NCBI GenBank assembly: GCA_027604005.1
Contig: JADGJT010000577.1
Location: 406 to 11,388 of the forward strand
Direction of reading: 5' to 3'
From: Dinochytrium kinnereticum
Lineage: Eukaryota > Chytridiomycota > Chytridiomycetes > Chytridiales > Chytridiaceae
Length of the DNA: 10,983 nucleotides
This document shows, one piece after another, positions 1 to 9,761 of this stretch. The translations under genes were made by a program, and so were the position numbers. Each line of letters starts with the position of its first letter. Position 1 is the first letter of the stretch. The notes below the pieces were generated by a model. It was not told where the DNA came from. It did not search any database and was given only the letters and a program-made list of their open reading frames with translations.

Positions 1-1916
1 AGGGTTTAGTTGTGAGTAGATTGGGCGGGGAGGTGCGTGGTTGGGGAAACTAACAGGCTTCACAGAGGTCTTGAAATCCAAGGGGACACTGGGGTATAGT
101 CGGAGAGTCTCATAAAAGCTAGAAAGAGATTTTATCAAGAAACGTCGAAAGAGGAGATAGAGTGTTAGAGAAATCATAATCAAGGATTCAAGACAAAGAA
201 AGAGTGCTTGGACATTTTCACATTAAACAAACGAAGAAACAAAAGGAGAGGCGGCCCCCCAAGGAAAGCATGCTTACACTGCGTTCACGTATTTCAGAGA
301 GTTTACCTCGTCGTAGGTTGGTAGCCGAGACTCTCCTAATATGGTCTGGACCTCTTCACGAATCTTGGCGACGATTTCGGGGCGACTGGACAGAAGCCAG
401 AACGCCCAGGACCTAGTCGTAAAGAAAATAATAATAAAATGTTGTTACAAAAAGCCATTTTCAAGTGGTATAAATCTGAGAGGATTTGAAAAAGAGGTTG
501 TGGAAGGGGGAGAGCTGTACTTACAGTGCTTGGGCTGTTGTGTCTCTGCCTGGAATATTGAATGGAATGTTGAGGAAGACAAGTCAGTGGTTAAGTGATT
601 TTCTTGAAGGCGGTAGACTGTAAAAACATACCCGCCAACATCATGTTCATGATCATGTCCCTTAACTGCACATCCGTCAGCTCAGCATCATAAGCCATGT
701 AGAGATCCAGCAAATCCTTGTGAGCTCCCTCCTCCACCCCTTTCCTTTCCCTCTTCTCCCTAACTCTTTCATAAACAAAGTCATCAATGATCTTGAAGTT
801 TTTCTTTAACGTGGCTTTGGTTCCACTGAGGTACTCGGTCCACCCCCAAATGGGATTCGGAAAGCGAACATTTAGAACGGGAATTATCGCGTCGAATGCT
901 TTTGCGAAGGGTGGGGGATTGTCGGGGTCGTTGAGGGATCGGAGGTCTTGCCCGAATCCTATTTTACCAAATCTTTGTTGTGGGTTTTTTTGTTTTGGAT
1001 TGTTGTCGTTCGTTTTGCAATGGGTTAGGTGGGGAAGAGGGCGTGAGGTTAGATACTCACGTGTCCATGGTAAAGCAGTGGAGGTAGAGGTGGAGGTCGA
1101 TCTTTTTTCCTGAGTCAGCGGCGTTTGTGAGGGCTTGGACGAGTTTTTCGATGTCTTCGTGAATGACTTTTCTGTTGAAGACAGGTGTTAGGGTTGTAGA
1201 AATCGCGATGGCTTTAAAGTACTCACTCTACTACGTCGCGAAAATTCCTTCCAGTGAAGATGTGGGAGGAGACCTTACGTTGCCACTTCCACTTTTTTTT
1301 GTTCACTCAGGTGTTAGCAACCAGTCAAAACAAAAAAAACCAGCAGGAAACCTCACCTGGTGACCATCTGATGAGAAAATCCCGTCACCAAGAAGCGGCA
1401 TGAAGATCGAGTGGAGTCTCTCGCCTGGAAAAACAAACGTTAAAGGTTGGGTAAGGCGATCAGGGAGGGAATGGTAATGTACAACGAACCTTTCACATAA
1501 TTATCAAAGTTGGTCTTAAGGATGTACTCTACAACAGCAGGGTCAACCGTCATGACAATGTGGAAGTCCGAGAGTGTGAGAGCTGCCATGGTCTGCCCCC
1601 AGGAAAAAAAGACGTACCGCCACCATTAAAGAGATTCATCATCATTCAAAAACACAATCTAAGAAGCAATATAACCAGTCGACCTCATCCCCATTCTTAC
1701 CCAGGTCGGTCCATACTTCTTTGCCCACGCTGTGAAAGTTTCGAACCTCTGATCAATGAAGAACAGAACATCATAGGTGGACCCCATCACTGGCGCTGGA
1801 GGCGGATACGGCAGTTTGACCTTTGGCCTCCTCGTCTTGATGTGAAAGTAGGCTACCAGACTGACGGGGACGGCGACGGCCAGTGCCGCCGCTGTGGTGA
1901 GGAGCGACGGTGCCAT
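1..1916 (-). CDS. Cytochrome P450 monooxygenase, 3' end beyond window edge (tandem paralogue 1)
   Basis: Membrane-anchored, haem-thiolate monooxygenase; substrate unknown. Exons read on the minus strand: 1916-1701, 1592-1490, 1424-1357, 1291-1227, 1171-1061, 972-632, 549-525, 412-278 and 118-55, with GT..AG introns and consistent phase. They give 376 residues. The start Met leads into a hydrophobic anchor (about residues 5-24), then a Pro-rich hinge and GPTW at about 69-72. WKWQRKVSSHIF is the C-helix region. The I-helix has AGRDTT (about 301-306) and the K-helix ETLR (358-361). After FKTSVKP a GTTAGT donor opens an intron that runs off the left edge, so the PERF region and haem Cys are outside the window. 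Exons 3, 4, 5 and 6 match the neighbouring P450 exactly in length (68, 65, 111 and 341 nt). The sequence style resembles the fatty-acid/alkane omega-hydroxylase groups (CYP52, CYP63, plant CYP86/704), but I cannot assign a family. Confidence 0.9.
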
Positions 1917-2316
1917 TTCGATGATGCTTGTGTTTCGTTTGCTTGTGTCCGTGACCTTTTTAAACTGGATGCTTTGGCGTGTCTGTCAGCTAGACTCCGC
2001 AGACACTGGTCCCGTGCTGAGGCGGATGGCGGCTGAATTCGTTGACGTCGCATTCCGCGTTTTGCTTTGTGACGACATCAATGTTGGATTTGGTTTTGAT
2101 GGTTTATTGAAGATATCATAGCATGAACATGGATGAGATGGTTTACACAGCGACGCGAGCGCGAGAAGGGTTAAGGGGTGGCCGAAGAATTCGCAGGCAA
2201 AGAGAATGATAAAGGCCGTCACTTGATTGCAACGAGGGCGAAAGATAAGAAGAAATCTCGAGCTTGTTAGAAAAAGGAACCAGAACGTGAGGAAGAAGGA
2301 GATGCTCCGACCCTCT
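1917..2316. other. Intergenic region between the tandem P450s
   Basis: These 400 bp hold the 3' flank of the complete P450 and the upstream region of the truncated one, both on the minus strand. An AATAAA-like signal on the minus strand sits at 2103-2108, about 210 nt past the stop, a weak polyadenylation candidate. Short open frames occur on both strands but none shows a recognisable domain or splices into either P450. I see no repeat or RNA gene. Confidence 0.5.
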
Positions 2317-4577
2317 TCAAAGACTTCTGTGAGAAACGTTCATTGCAAGCCCATGCTTCATTGCAAGCGTAAGGCTGGACCCTGGCACGACATTCGTGTT
2401 CTTATTTCTGCTAAAATCGAATCGGTGACATAATGCAACAAGCGTCATGACGCCTTCCACCGTGGCCATCTGCTGCCCCAGACATACCCTACGGAAAATT
2501 AAAAGAGGTTCACTATTGGCTATGATTCATTCCCAAAAACAAAGAGACAAATACCTGGGGCCCGCGTTGAACACAGCCCACTTGAACTGGCTCTCCCGTT
2601 TAAGCTGACCTGATTCGTCGAGCCATCTCTCTGGGCGGAATTCCATCGCGTCGGGTCCCCAAAGACTTTCCATGCGACCCATAGCGTATGGGAACCTTTG
2701 GAAAGGCTAGATTTAGAAAAAAGGGGTAGAAAGGACAATTCTGATACTAACCATGTCATTTGAGTCCCTGGAGGAATGGCGATGCCACCCGGGAGAACAT
2801 CAGCCTTTACGGACACCTTGAAATCTCCAGGCACGCTTGGGTAGAGTCGAAGGGTTTCGAAGAAACTGTAATAAATAAAGAGTTTCATTTGCAGCTTTCG
2901 GTTTAGAAATGGAGAGAAGTAGAAGGAGAAATTGAAACTCACACTGCGTTGGTGTACTTCAGTGTGTTAATCTCATCATAGGCTGGTAAACGGTCACCAA
3001 GAACGGCGGTAATCTCATCGCGAATCTTCTCAACAACGTCAGGTCGAGATGAAAGAACCCAGAATGCCCATGAGAGAGCCTGCGCGGTGGTGTCACGCCC
3101 TGTTATGGGGAAAAACGGTTAGAGTAAGACGGAGGACGACACCGACGACAATAGGTCGCTAGTATATAACAAACCTGCCAGCATCATATTCAAGAGCATG
3201 TCACGAAGTTGCTTGTCCGTCATATCCGGATCGTGCTCTATGTAAAGATCCAAAAGATCCCTATGTTTAACCTTCCCACCTTCTTGCCTTTCTCTCTTTG
3301 CCTTGATCTGGACGTCAACAAAGTCATTTACAATCTTAAGGTTCTCCTCAAGGACCCTGGCCATTCCGTTCAAGGGCTCTATAAGATAGTATATTGGGTT
3401 GGAGAAGCGACGGTTGAGAATGGGAAGAATCGTGTCAAAAGCTTTTGCGAAGGGTGGTGCGTTGTTAGGGTTCTCGAGGGCATCCAGGTCGATACCAAAG
3501 CCGATTTTTCCAAAACTATGAAACCAAAACAGAAAGTAAATTAGTAAAGAGAATAAAGACGGGAGCAAATCCTACGTGTCCATAGTTAAACAGTGTAGGT
3601 AGAGATGCAGGTCCACTTCGCCCTTCTCGTCGGCGGTAACTGAGAGAACTTTAACGAGCTTTTCCATATCCTCGTGAATGACACGCCTGTTTGATGCGAT
3701 TAGTTATTCGTATTGATTATTCGTGTGTCTTAAGAGGCTCTAATGGACTTACTCGACGACTTCACGGAAGTTCTTGCCCGTAAAGATGTGGGAGGACACC
3801 TTCCTCTGCCATTTCCACTATTGCAGGTTAACTAAGTGCACCTATAATAGACGGGTCGAGCGATGATAATACCTGATGCCCATCAGTTGCGAAAATACCA
3901 TCGCCGAGCAGCGGGTTCAGGAGTCGATGAAGCCGCTCCCCTAGTGTGGCATAGCATCAGCCACAGCTCCCAACATAGGAAAAATCGACAGATACCTACC
4001 CTTCACAAAATTCTCAAAGTTGGTCTTAAGGATGTATTCGACAACAGCTGGGTCCACTGTCATGACAACGGGGAATCGGGGGATCGCTCCAACTGAGATG
4101 GACCTAATAATGGATTCATATTCAAAGTTAATGAAGGCTCTTTCAACTATACAAATCGACACCAAATGGAAAGTTGAGAAGTCGAGGTCCAGCGCCGTCC
4201 TTCTTTCATCCAATTTTCACTAAATGCTCCCTGCTTTCTTCCCTCAACCCAACCCAAACCCCCAACCTACGCTCATTGGAAATTCGCGACCATTCATCCC
4301 CTCCAACTACAGACCAAAGACTAAATAAAGACAAAGGGTGAAATCACCATGTTGGTCCATGAGCCTTTGCCCAGCTAGTAAACACATCGTAACGGTAGTC
4401 ATAGTTACTGAGAATGTCGTAGAGGTTTCCGATGATTGGTGCGGGGACAGGATGCGGCAGACCCTTGACGATCGGCTTTCGGGAGACTGCATGAAGGTAG
4501 GCGAGCAGAGCAACAGGGAGTGAGATGGCCGCGGTCGCAGCAGCAACGACGGCAGTCTGGGTGACGGTCCTGGTCAT
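2317..4577 (-). CDS. Cytochrome P450 monooxygenase, complete, 500 aa (tandem paralogue 2)
   Basis: ER-anchored haem-thiolate monooxygenase, expected to take electrons from NADPH-P450 reductase; substrate unknown. Exons on the minus strand: 4577-4348, 4103-4000, 3940-3873, 3817-3753, 3686-3576, 3515-3175, 3099-2943, 2865-2752, 2695-2555 and 2488-2317 (TGA). They total 1503 nt and every junction keeps frame. Visible in order: N-terminal hydrophobic anchor (about 8-30), Pro-rich hinge, GPTW (74-77), C-helix WKWQRK, I-helix AGRDTT (306-311), K-helix ETLR (362-365), PERW (418-421), and the haem loop FNAGPRVCLG (439-448) with ligand Cys446. All key residues are intact, so it should be functional. 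Intron 1 is unusually long (244 nt; the others are 55-77). CCAAT followed by an A/T-rich AATAAAATAAA lies about 30-45 nt upstream of the ATG and may be the core promoter. It lies head-to-tail with the P450 downstream of it, 400 bp apart, and is clearly its duplicate. The clan resembles CYP52/63/86-type hydroxylases; this is tentative. Confidence 0.93.
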
Positions 4578-5231
4578 GATGGTGTGCGTCGCTGATGGCT
4601 GGTTGCTGCTTTATTTTATTGGAACTGTTGTCCTCAGGTTGGTTGGGTTGTCAGCTTTGCGGCTGATTTTGGCCTGATGCAGGTTTTTTACTCACCTCCG
4701 CCTCCGCAACACGCCCATGCTGACGAGAAGCACCTCCGCACACGCGATGCACGCGACTTTGCAAAGAACTTACGCGCAGGGCGCGTTTACACCACACCCA
4801 GGAGTATATGCCTGGCAAGTATTTGCAGCTCTAACACCACAGGGAGTTGTAAATGCGTTGAGATCGATGGTTTGGGGTGGTGAGGAGCTGCAAGGTAGTC
4901 GTCGCGTTGAAGATTTATCAACCACAGATTTTATTTACATGATATGGTGCAAAGAGAAAAGGAATCATTTTGGGGTAAACCCTGGCCATAGCGATAACTC
5001 GGCCCAAAAAAAAAAAAAAAAAAAAGAAATGACAAAATGCGCCAAAGAATGCACGGGTTCCCGACCCGTTTCCAAAATATTTACGCCACGAAAAAAGGGA
5101 AAGAAAAAAAACCGATAAAGAATAATTAAAACAGAAAAAGAAACAAGGGCAAGAAACGTCTAGCAGCATAAACAAAAGTGCTACCCTAAATCACTAATGA
5201 AGTTCACAATCCTTCGATCCCCGAAGTAAAA
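4578..5231. other. Intergenic region: P450 promoter side and 3' flank of the 7TM gene
   Basis: These 654 bp lie between the P450 start codon and the 7TM stop codon, both minus-strand genes. The part next to the P450 has a CCAAT and A/T-rich element at about 4607-4622. Positions 4690-4780 are GC-rich with repeated CACCTCCGC-like words. An AATAAA on the minus strand at 4930-4935 may serve the 7TM transcript, though it is about 300 nt past the stop. An open plus-strand frame crosses 4717-5118 but runs through the poly-A tract and ends in low-complexity Lys, so I do not call it a gene. Confidence 0.45.
5006..5025. repeat. Poly-A homopolymer tract (A20)
   Basis: Twenty consecutive A on the plus strand (poly-T on the transcribed strand of the 7TM gene), inside its probable 3' flank. 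It is followed by further A-rich sequence to about 5130. There is no adjacent target-site duplication or coding sequence to suggest a retroposed copy, so I treat it as simple sequence. Confidence 0.9.
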
Positions 5232-7853
5232 CTAGGCGTCATCTGCAAAGCGCAAAACTCTGGTGGACCCATTTCTCTCTTTTCGTCCACCAGCGGAGTC
5301 AAGGTCCGAACCTGTATCCCCCGATCCTCTCCTCTCGACTTGTGTCCCAGGCAACCTTGCCCTATCTAATGACCCCTTCCGCAGGCCTTCCTCCAAAACG
5401 GAATTATGAGAAACCTTCCACCCTCCAGAATAAAAGACGCCCTCAACCTCTTCATCTGAATTCCCTGCTGAACTAATAATGATCCCGTTTCGGAGTTTCT
5501 GCAAACCCACATCATCTTCCTCATCTTCTTGGTAAAGAGTCGGGAGCGACGCAGCTATGGGAGGTGACGGACGACGACCACGTTGAAAACTGTTTATGGA
5601 TGAGATCGATGGACGATGTGTAAAATCTTCGGACGCCGTTAATCTCGGAGTGTCTAACTGGTCAGGGGTTGGCGATAATGGGGTCTTGAGCGATCGTGAA
5701 CGGCGGTCGAGGGTAATAGATTGACGAACGCTATGGATGGACTCTAGACCAATTGTAGAGGGATTGTGGATGGAGTCGAGGCCGATAGAGCTTAGACCAG
5801 TTCGAGATGCTTTAGGGGTTTCGTCTTCTTCATCATCGTCCTCGTCGTCTTCTTCGACTTCAATAGGGACAGAGCCTAAAATAATATAGAACTTTGGCAT
5901 GCGAATTTTCGTAACGCAGACGAGCATAGTTTTAGAAGAGTGGAATTTGCTTGAAATGAGTAAGAAATACTTACGTGTGTCAAAAGAATGAGCAGAGGTG
6001 GATGATCATAGGCGAGACAGTATATGACGTACTGCCACCAGATAGGCATGGTGGTGTGGAACTGAACTCGGACAACGCCGTAATACGCTAGCAAGATGCT
6101 GAAGATCATCATAATGACCATGTTGGTCCACTTCATGCCAGTGATCTGTTAAGAAAAAACTTAAGCAAATAGCGAACAAGCTACAAAAAAAGCGTAATAA
6201 AAAACTTACCCTGATCACAGCGAGCTCCAACCTCCTGATATTCGCCGTAGCCTCCCTTATGATAATTCCACTCGCTCTCCCGCTCCCATAGCTCCCAGAT
6301 CCACTTCCGGCACTCACCCCAAGCCCACCGACATCCCCGGCCCTTGCACCTCCACTGCTCCCAGAGCCAGAGCTAGCAGCGATAACGGACGCCTTTCGGA
6401 TCTCATGATCAATCCGAAGCTCATGCAAGTGAAGTTTGAGAATCCGTACAAGCTTGGACCCAAAGTAAGCAAACGCAAGTGCTAAGGCGACGGACCAAAA
6501 TCCTCCCCAGATAATGTAATGAACCCCGATGGTGAGGTTGAAGGCGCTCTGTCGCATCTCTAAATTGGCTTGAGCGGCGTTGATTTGAGCTTGGTGTTCT
6601 GGAGTTGGATCCACCATTGGAGGGGGGAACTCCACTACTTTGAACGGCGACATCGATTGAGGGAGGTTACCCCTTGACGCCAGTAGATTGTACACTACCC
6701 CCAAATTGGTTAGTATTGGTCCGACGCAGAGAATCAAGGCGACCGCGTTGGTGTATCCAGGTGAGGGCCTCCACAGCATTCTTGATGTTGTGAGTGTGGG
6801 GGATGTAGGTGACCCTGGACTTGTTGGATGAGGCAGAGCAGCAATGAAGAAGGCTGGAGTGGCGTAGACGGTTCCTATGAGGTACAAAGTGAGGCCAATG
6901 TAGCCAGTTTCGAAGCTGAGGTCATGAAACCAGTGAAGGAAAACGTCTGGAGCTGAGCGCCAATACATTCCAAAGAGCACGGAAGCAATTCGAAAAGCAA
7001 AGAAGATATTGGTCCACCTGTTTTTAACGAGCATGTTAAAGAAATGGCCAGCATTTGAAACTGCTATGGGTAACATCTTGGGCAAAACTACCGCAACAAG
7101 AAGAAGCATATCTTACAGTAGATAGTCTTCAACGCTCTTGGGCCTCCAGCTGTAGAACCTTTTCTTCCAGCTCATTCTTCTTCTCGGTCGCTTAAACCAG
7201 CTCGTACGTCCGCTCTGGTTTCCACCCGAGCTCCCACCAAACGAATTGATCGGATTCCTTTTGACGGGAGGATAGGTGTGTATCGGTGCCGGCCGTCGCT
7301 GTTCCGGCCGTTGAGCTGAGAGCGTTGGTGCTGGGCTGCCATCCTCCGCATCGCTAGTCTCGCCCGGAATGGTGATGTTGCGTTGCTTATTGATAATCGG
7401 CTCGGTGCTCATACTGCGAGACAGCCTTGGACTTCCATTGGTCCGTATTGGAGGATGGGAATGATGATGCATCGGCATCACCGAAGAGGGTGATGCCTTT
7501 CTCTCAGCTTGAGCAGCAGGCTGCACAGCGACAGGAGATGCTGTACGGACCAATGGTGGTGGGGAAGGTGTTCTTGGTGTCTTGTGAACGATGCGAAGGA
7601 ATGTGGTGGTAAGGAACGATCGGAATGCAGGCTTTCTCCTGTGAAGACACAGCCCCACACCCACAATCAAGGCAATGACATGAAGCACCAGGCAGACGAT
7701 GTTGAGGATGAACAGTGTCGATTCATTAAAGCAGCCGGCGGTCTTGACTCGGAAATCGCAATATGTTTTCCCCTGATCATCGACGAAGATGAACCATGAA
7801 GCGGCGGTGCTGTTCATGGTCGTCAGCAGCGGCGACGATGAGCCGATGGGCAT
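5232..7853 (-). CDS. Predicted seven-transmembrane receptor-like protein, 791 aa, family not recognised
   Basis: Integral membrane protein; ligand and partners unknown. Exons on the minus strand: 7853-7117, 7017-6210, 6145-5975 and 5891-5232 (TAG), 2376 nt in all. The N-terminus is short and probably extracellular, with two Cys (32, 41) and NxS/T sites. Hydrophobic segments lie at about 44-70, 247-265, 285-307, 333-359, 405-439, 518-544 and 550-578. That gives seven TMs, with HRRK just after TM1 supporting an N-out, C-in topology. A roughly 175-residue Ser/Pro/Arg-rich loop follows TM1, and a Gly/Ser-rich loop lies between TM5 and TM6. The cytoplasmic tail (about 579-791) starts with an acidic run (EEDDEDDDEEDE) and is rich in Ser-Pro and Arg-x-x-Ser sites. 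Intron 1 (7018-7116) has a strong GTAAG donor; CAG at 7018-7020 is the only acceptor I found that keeps frame. The last intron uses an AAAG acceptor and is less certain. A second Met at residue 13 is an alternative start. The 7TM topology resembles GPCRs, but I see no family signature. Confidence 0.78.
5730..5786 (-). repeat. Short tandem peptide repeat in the 7TM C-tail
   Basis: Two adjacent units in the cytoplasmic tail read IGLDSIHNPST and IGLESIHSVRQ. The shared core is IGL(D/E)SIH, so this is a small internal duplication of about 33 nt within the last exon. It could be a repeated docking or phosphorylation motif; this is inference. Confidence 0.7.
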
Positions 7854-8605
7854 CGTGAACGGACAGCAGGGGAGGAATCAGCTCAATGCGCGTAAAAAAA
7901 GAAGATGTTTACGTGATGAAGCCAACGCGCCCAGCACCAGCAGCATTGCAGAGACCAAAGCGAAAAAAACAAAGTCCCCTTGCAGGTGTGCAGTCACACA
8001 CGCACCCCCACTTGCGGAATGCGGGGTGGTGCAGGGCACAAGAACCCCAAAGCATCTCGCGTGATGGCCAACCAGAGCAGCGCTGAGGAGCCAAAGATCT
8101 GCCTTCTTCACCCAGTTCCAGCCTTCCACAGCCGCACTGCGTTGTGCTTGTGCGAAGAAAAATCGCTGATCCTCCAAAAGCGTAACTTCTGTGCTCTCGC
8201 ACGCCACAAATTACCCGCTTTCGGCCTCCTCACTGTCATCACAAGAATGATGGCCAGTTGATGACTGTTGAAAGGGAGGTGGCAGCGCTGCTAAGAAGGC
8301 GTTGATCACCTTGCACCCAGTGCCCCCCACGTCCTATGCAGCATGATTTCCAGACGATCCATGGTGTAAATAAAGGATGCCTGTCTAGCTAACTCCGTTG
8401 AATGATAGAGCGGATTGTGGTATCTCATGCTCAGGGCGGTGATAGTCGTTTCACGACGGCCAACCCTCTTGCGGGCTGTCCATGCTTTATTGTTTTATTG
8501 CCATTGCCGTCAAAGGCAGGCTTGGAATTCTTCGTAGGCAGAGTCGGTCGTTGCTGAAGATGGATGAACAACACCATCATTGGCAATGTGAAGGAAATTT
8601 TTAAC
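7854..8605. promoter_or_regulatory. Divergent intergenic region between the 7TM gene and the dioxygenase
   Basis: The 7TM gene is read leftward and the dioxygenase rightward, so these 752 bp must hold both promoters and 5' leaders. Candidates are weak: a TAAATAAA-like word at about 8367-8374 and T/A-rich words near 8484-8500 on the dioxygenase side. No clear TATA box is visible for the 7TM gene. On the minus strand a 109-codon frame (8207-7878) ends 24 nt before the 7TM start and is in the same frame. I found no RNA gene, repeat or recognised domain here. Confidence 0.5.
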
Positions 8606-9761
8606 ATGGTGAGCCCCTGCGCTGCAATCCCCGTCGTCAACTTTGAGCCATTCCTGTCCAACACCGCGACCACAGGGGATAGGCATCGCGTTAGCAAAGA
8701 CATCGTCAATGCGCTATCAGGGTCTGGCTTCATGTACCTCACAGGTGACTGACTGATTGTGTGGCGAATGCTATCAGAGCACTCACTGAGGGATATCAGG
8801 TCATGGCATCCCACAGGAGATTATTGATGAGGTCTTCCAGATGGTTGGTACTTCCTCTTCTCGTCTTTATATGTGAAACGGCAAGTGTTCTCCTGATTCG
8901 TCACTATCCATGCCAGTCCGACCGCTTCTTCAAGAGAGAGCTGGATCACAAGTTAAAATGGGAATATGACCCTGCTACGAACACAGGTTACGTTGGGTTC
9001 AGTAGAGAGAGGTGGGCTCAACGTTTTATCGTTTATTAACTGCACATTTCTGATTACACGTAATCATAATCAAAACCAGGCTAAATCCTAACCTCCCCGA
9101 TCTTGATACCAAAGAGGCTTTCAACATCAATCCAAAATCCCTTCTCTCTCCGAATGTCCCTTCCTCAAGCCTTCCATTCGACCTCACCGAGACGCAAGCG
9201 CTCCAAACTTTCATAAATAACCTTCATAAGCTTTTTCAAAATCTTCTGGCGTCGCTTTCGACGTCCCTATTTCCTGGAGAAGACCCTAACTACCTTCCAT
9301 CTCATCACCCCCTTCATCTTCCGTCCGGCGATATCCTCCGCCTCCTCTGCTATCCCCCGTCCGAAATGTCCTCCCTCCGCGCCGGAGCACATACTGACTA
9401 TGGATCTCTCACAGCCCTATTCATCCGCTCTCCAGGTCTCCAAATCCTTACACCTACTAATGACTGGCTGGATGCTCCACCTATTCCCGGTTCGATTATT
9501 ATCAACACTGGCGACTTGATGGAGTTTTGGACTCGGGGCGGTGTAAAGTCTACTGTACATCGGGTGCGTGGAGTAGTAGAGAGACGGCTATCTGTTGCAT
9601 ATTTTTTGCACCCTTTTGATGACACGCTGTTGCTGAGGAGTGGGACGGGAAGAACTGAGGACGGGATGTTCGCAGGCCCGGATGCTGGTGGGTCAGGAGA
9701 GGAGAGAAATGTGACAGCGAGGGAACACTTGGTTGAGAGGTTGAGGAGAAGTTACGGTTGA
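8606..9761 (+). CDS. 2-oxoglutarate/Fe(II)-dependent dioxygenase (isopenicillin-N-synthase-like superfamily), 319 aa
   Basis: Cytosolic-type non-haem iron oxygenase that couples 2-oxoglutarate decarboxylation to substrate oxidation; substrate unknown. Exons: 8606-8744, 8800-8843, 8917-9011 and 9080-9761 (TGA), 960 nt in all; introns of 55, 73 and 68 nt. The N-terminal DIOX_N-type half starts at IPVVNF and carries GFMYLTGHGIP, a typical signature rebuilt across the first junction. The catalytic half shows the iron triad HTD (His197, Asp199) and His253, plus RLS (Arg262, Ser264) for 2-oxoglutarate binding, so it is complete and probably active. The length is normal for the family. I chose ATG 8606 because it has A at -3 and lies just before the conserved N-terminus; an in-frame ATG at 8564 would add 14 residues. 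There is no signal peptide or membrane segment. Fungal members act in specialised metabolism or in pyrimidine and xenobiotic oxidation; I cannot choose between these. Confidence 0.93.

Noticed and set aside
1560..2036. 158-codon plus-strand frame over the P450 5' end
   Set aside because: It is antisense to exons 1 and 2 of the truncated P450, whose motifs and splicing are clear.
5006..5025. Poly-A tract as the tail of a retroposed gene copy
   Set aside because: No coding sequence or target duplication lies next to it; simple A-rich 3' flank explains it.
5790..5812. GTTCGAGATGC-like word resembling a tRNA B box
   Set aside because: It lies in 7TM coding sequence, and I could not fold a cloverleaf or find an A box at the right distance.
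7117..7853. Reading the first 7TM exon as a separate complete 246-aa gene ending at 7113
   Set aside because: The stop is created by a strong GTAAG donor, and splicing 7018-7116 joins the frames into a coherent seven-TM protein. Kept only as a possible retained-intron isoform.
8431..8814. 127-codon minus-strand frame
   Set aside because: It is antisense to the first dioxygenase exons; no family features.
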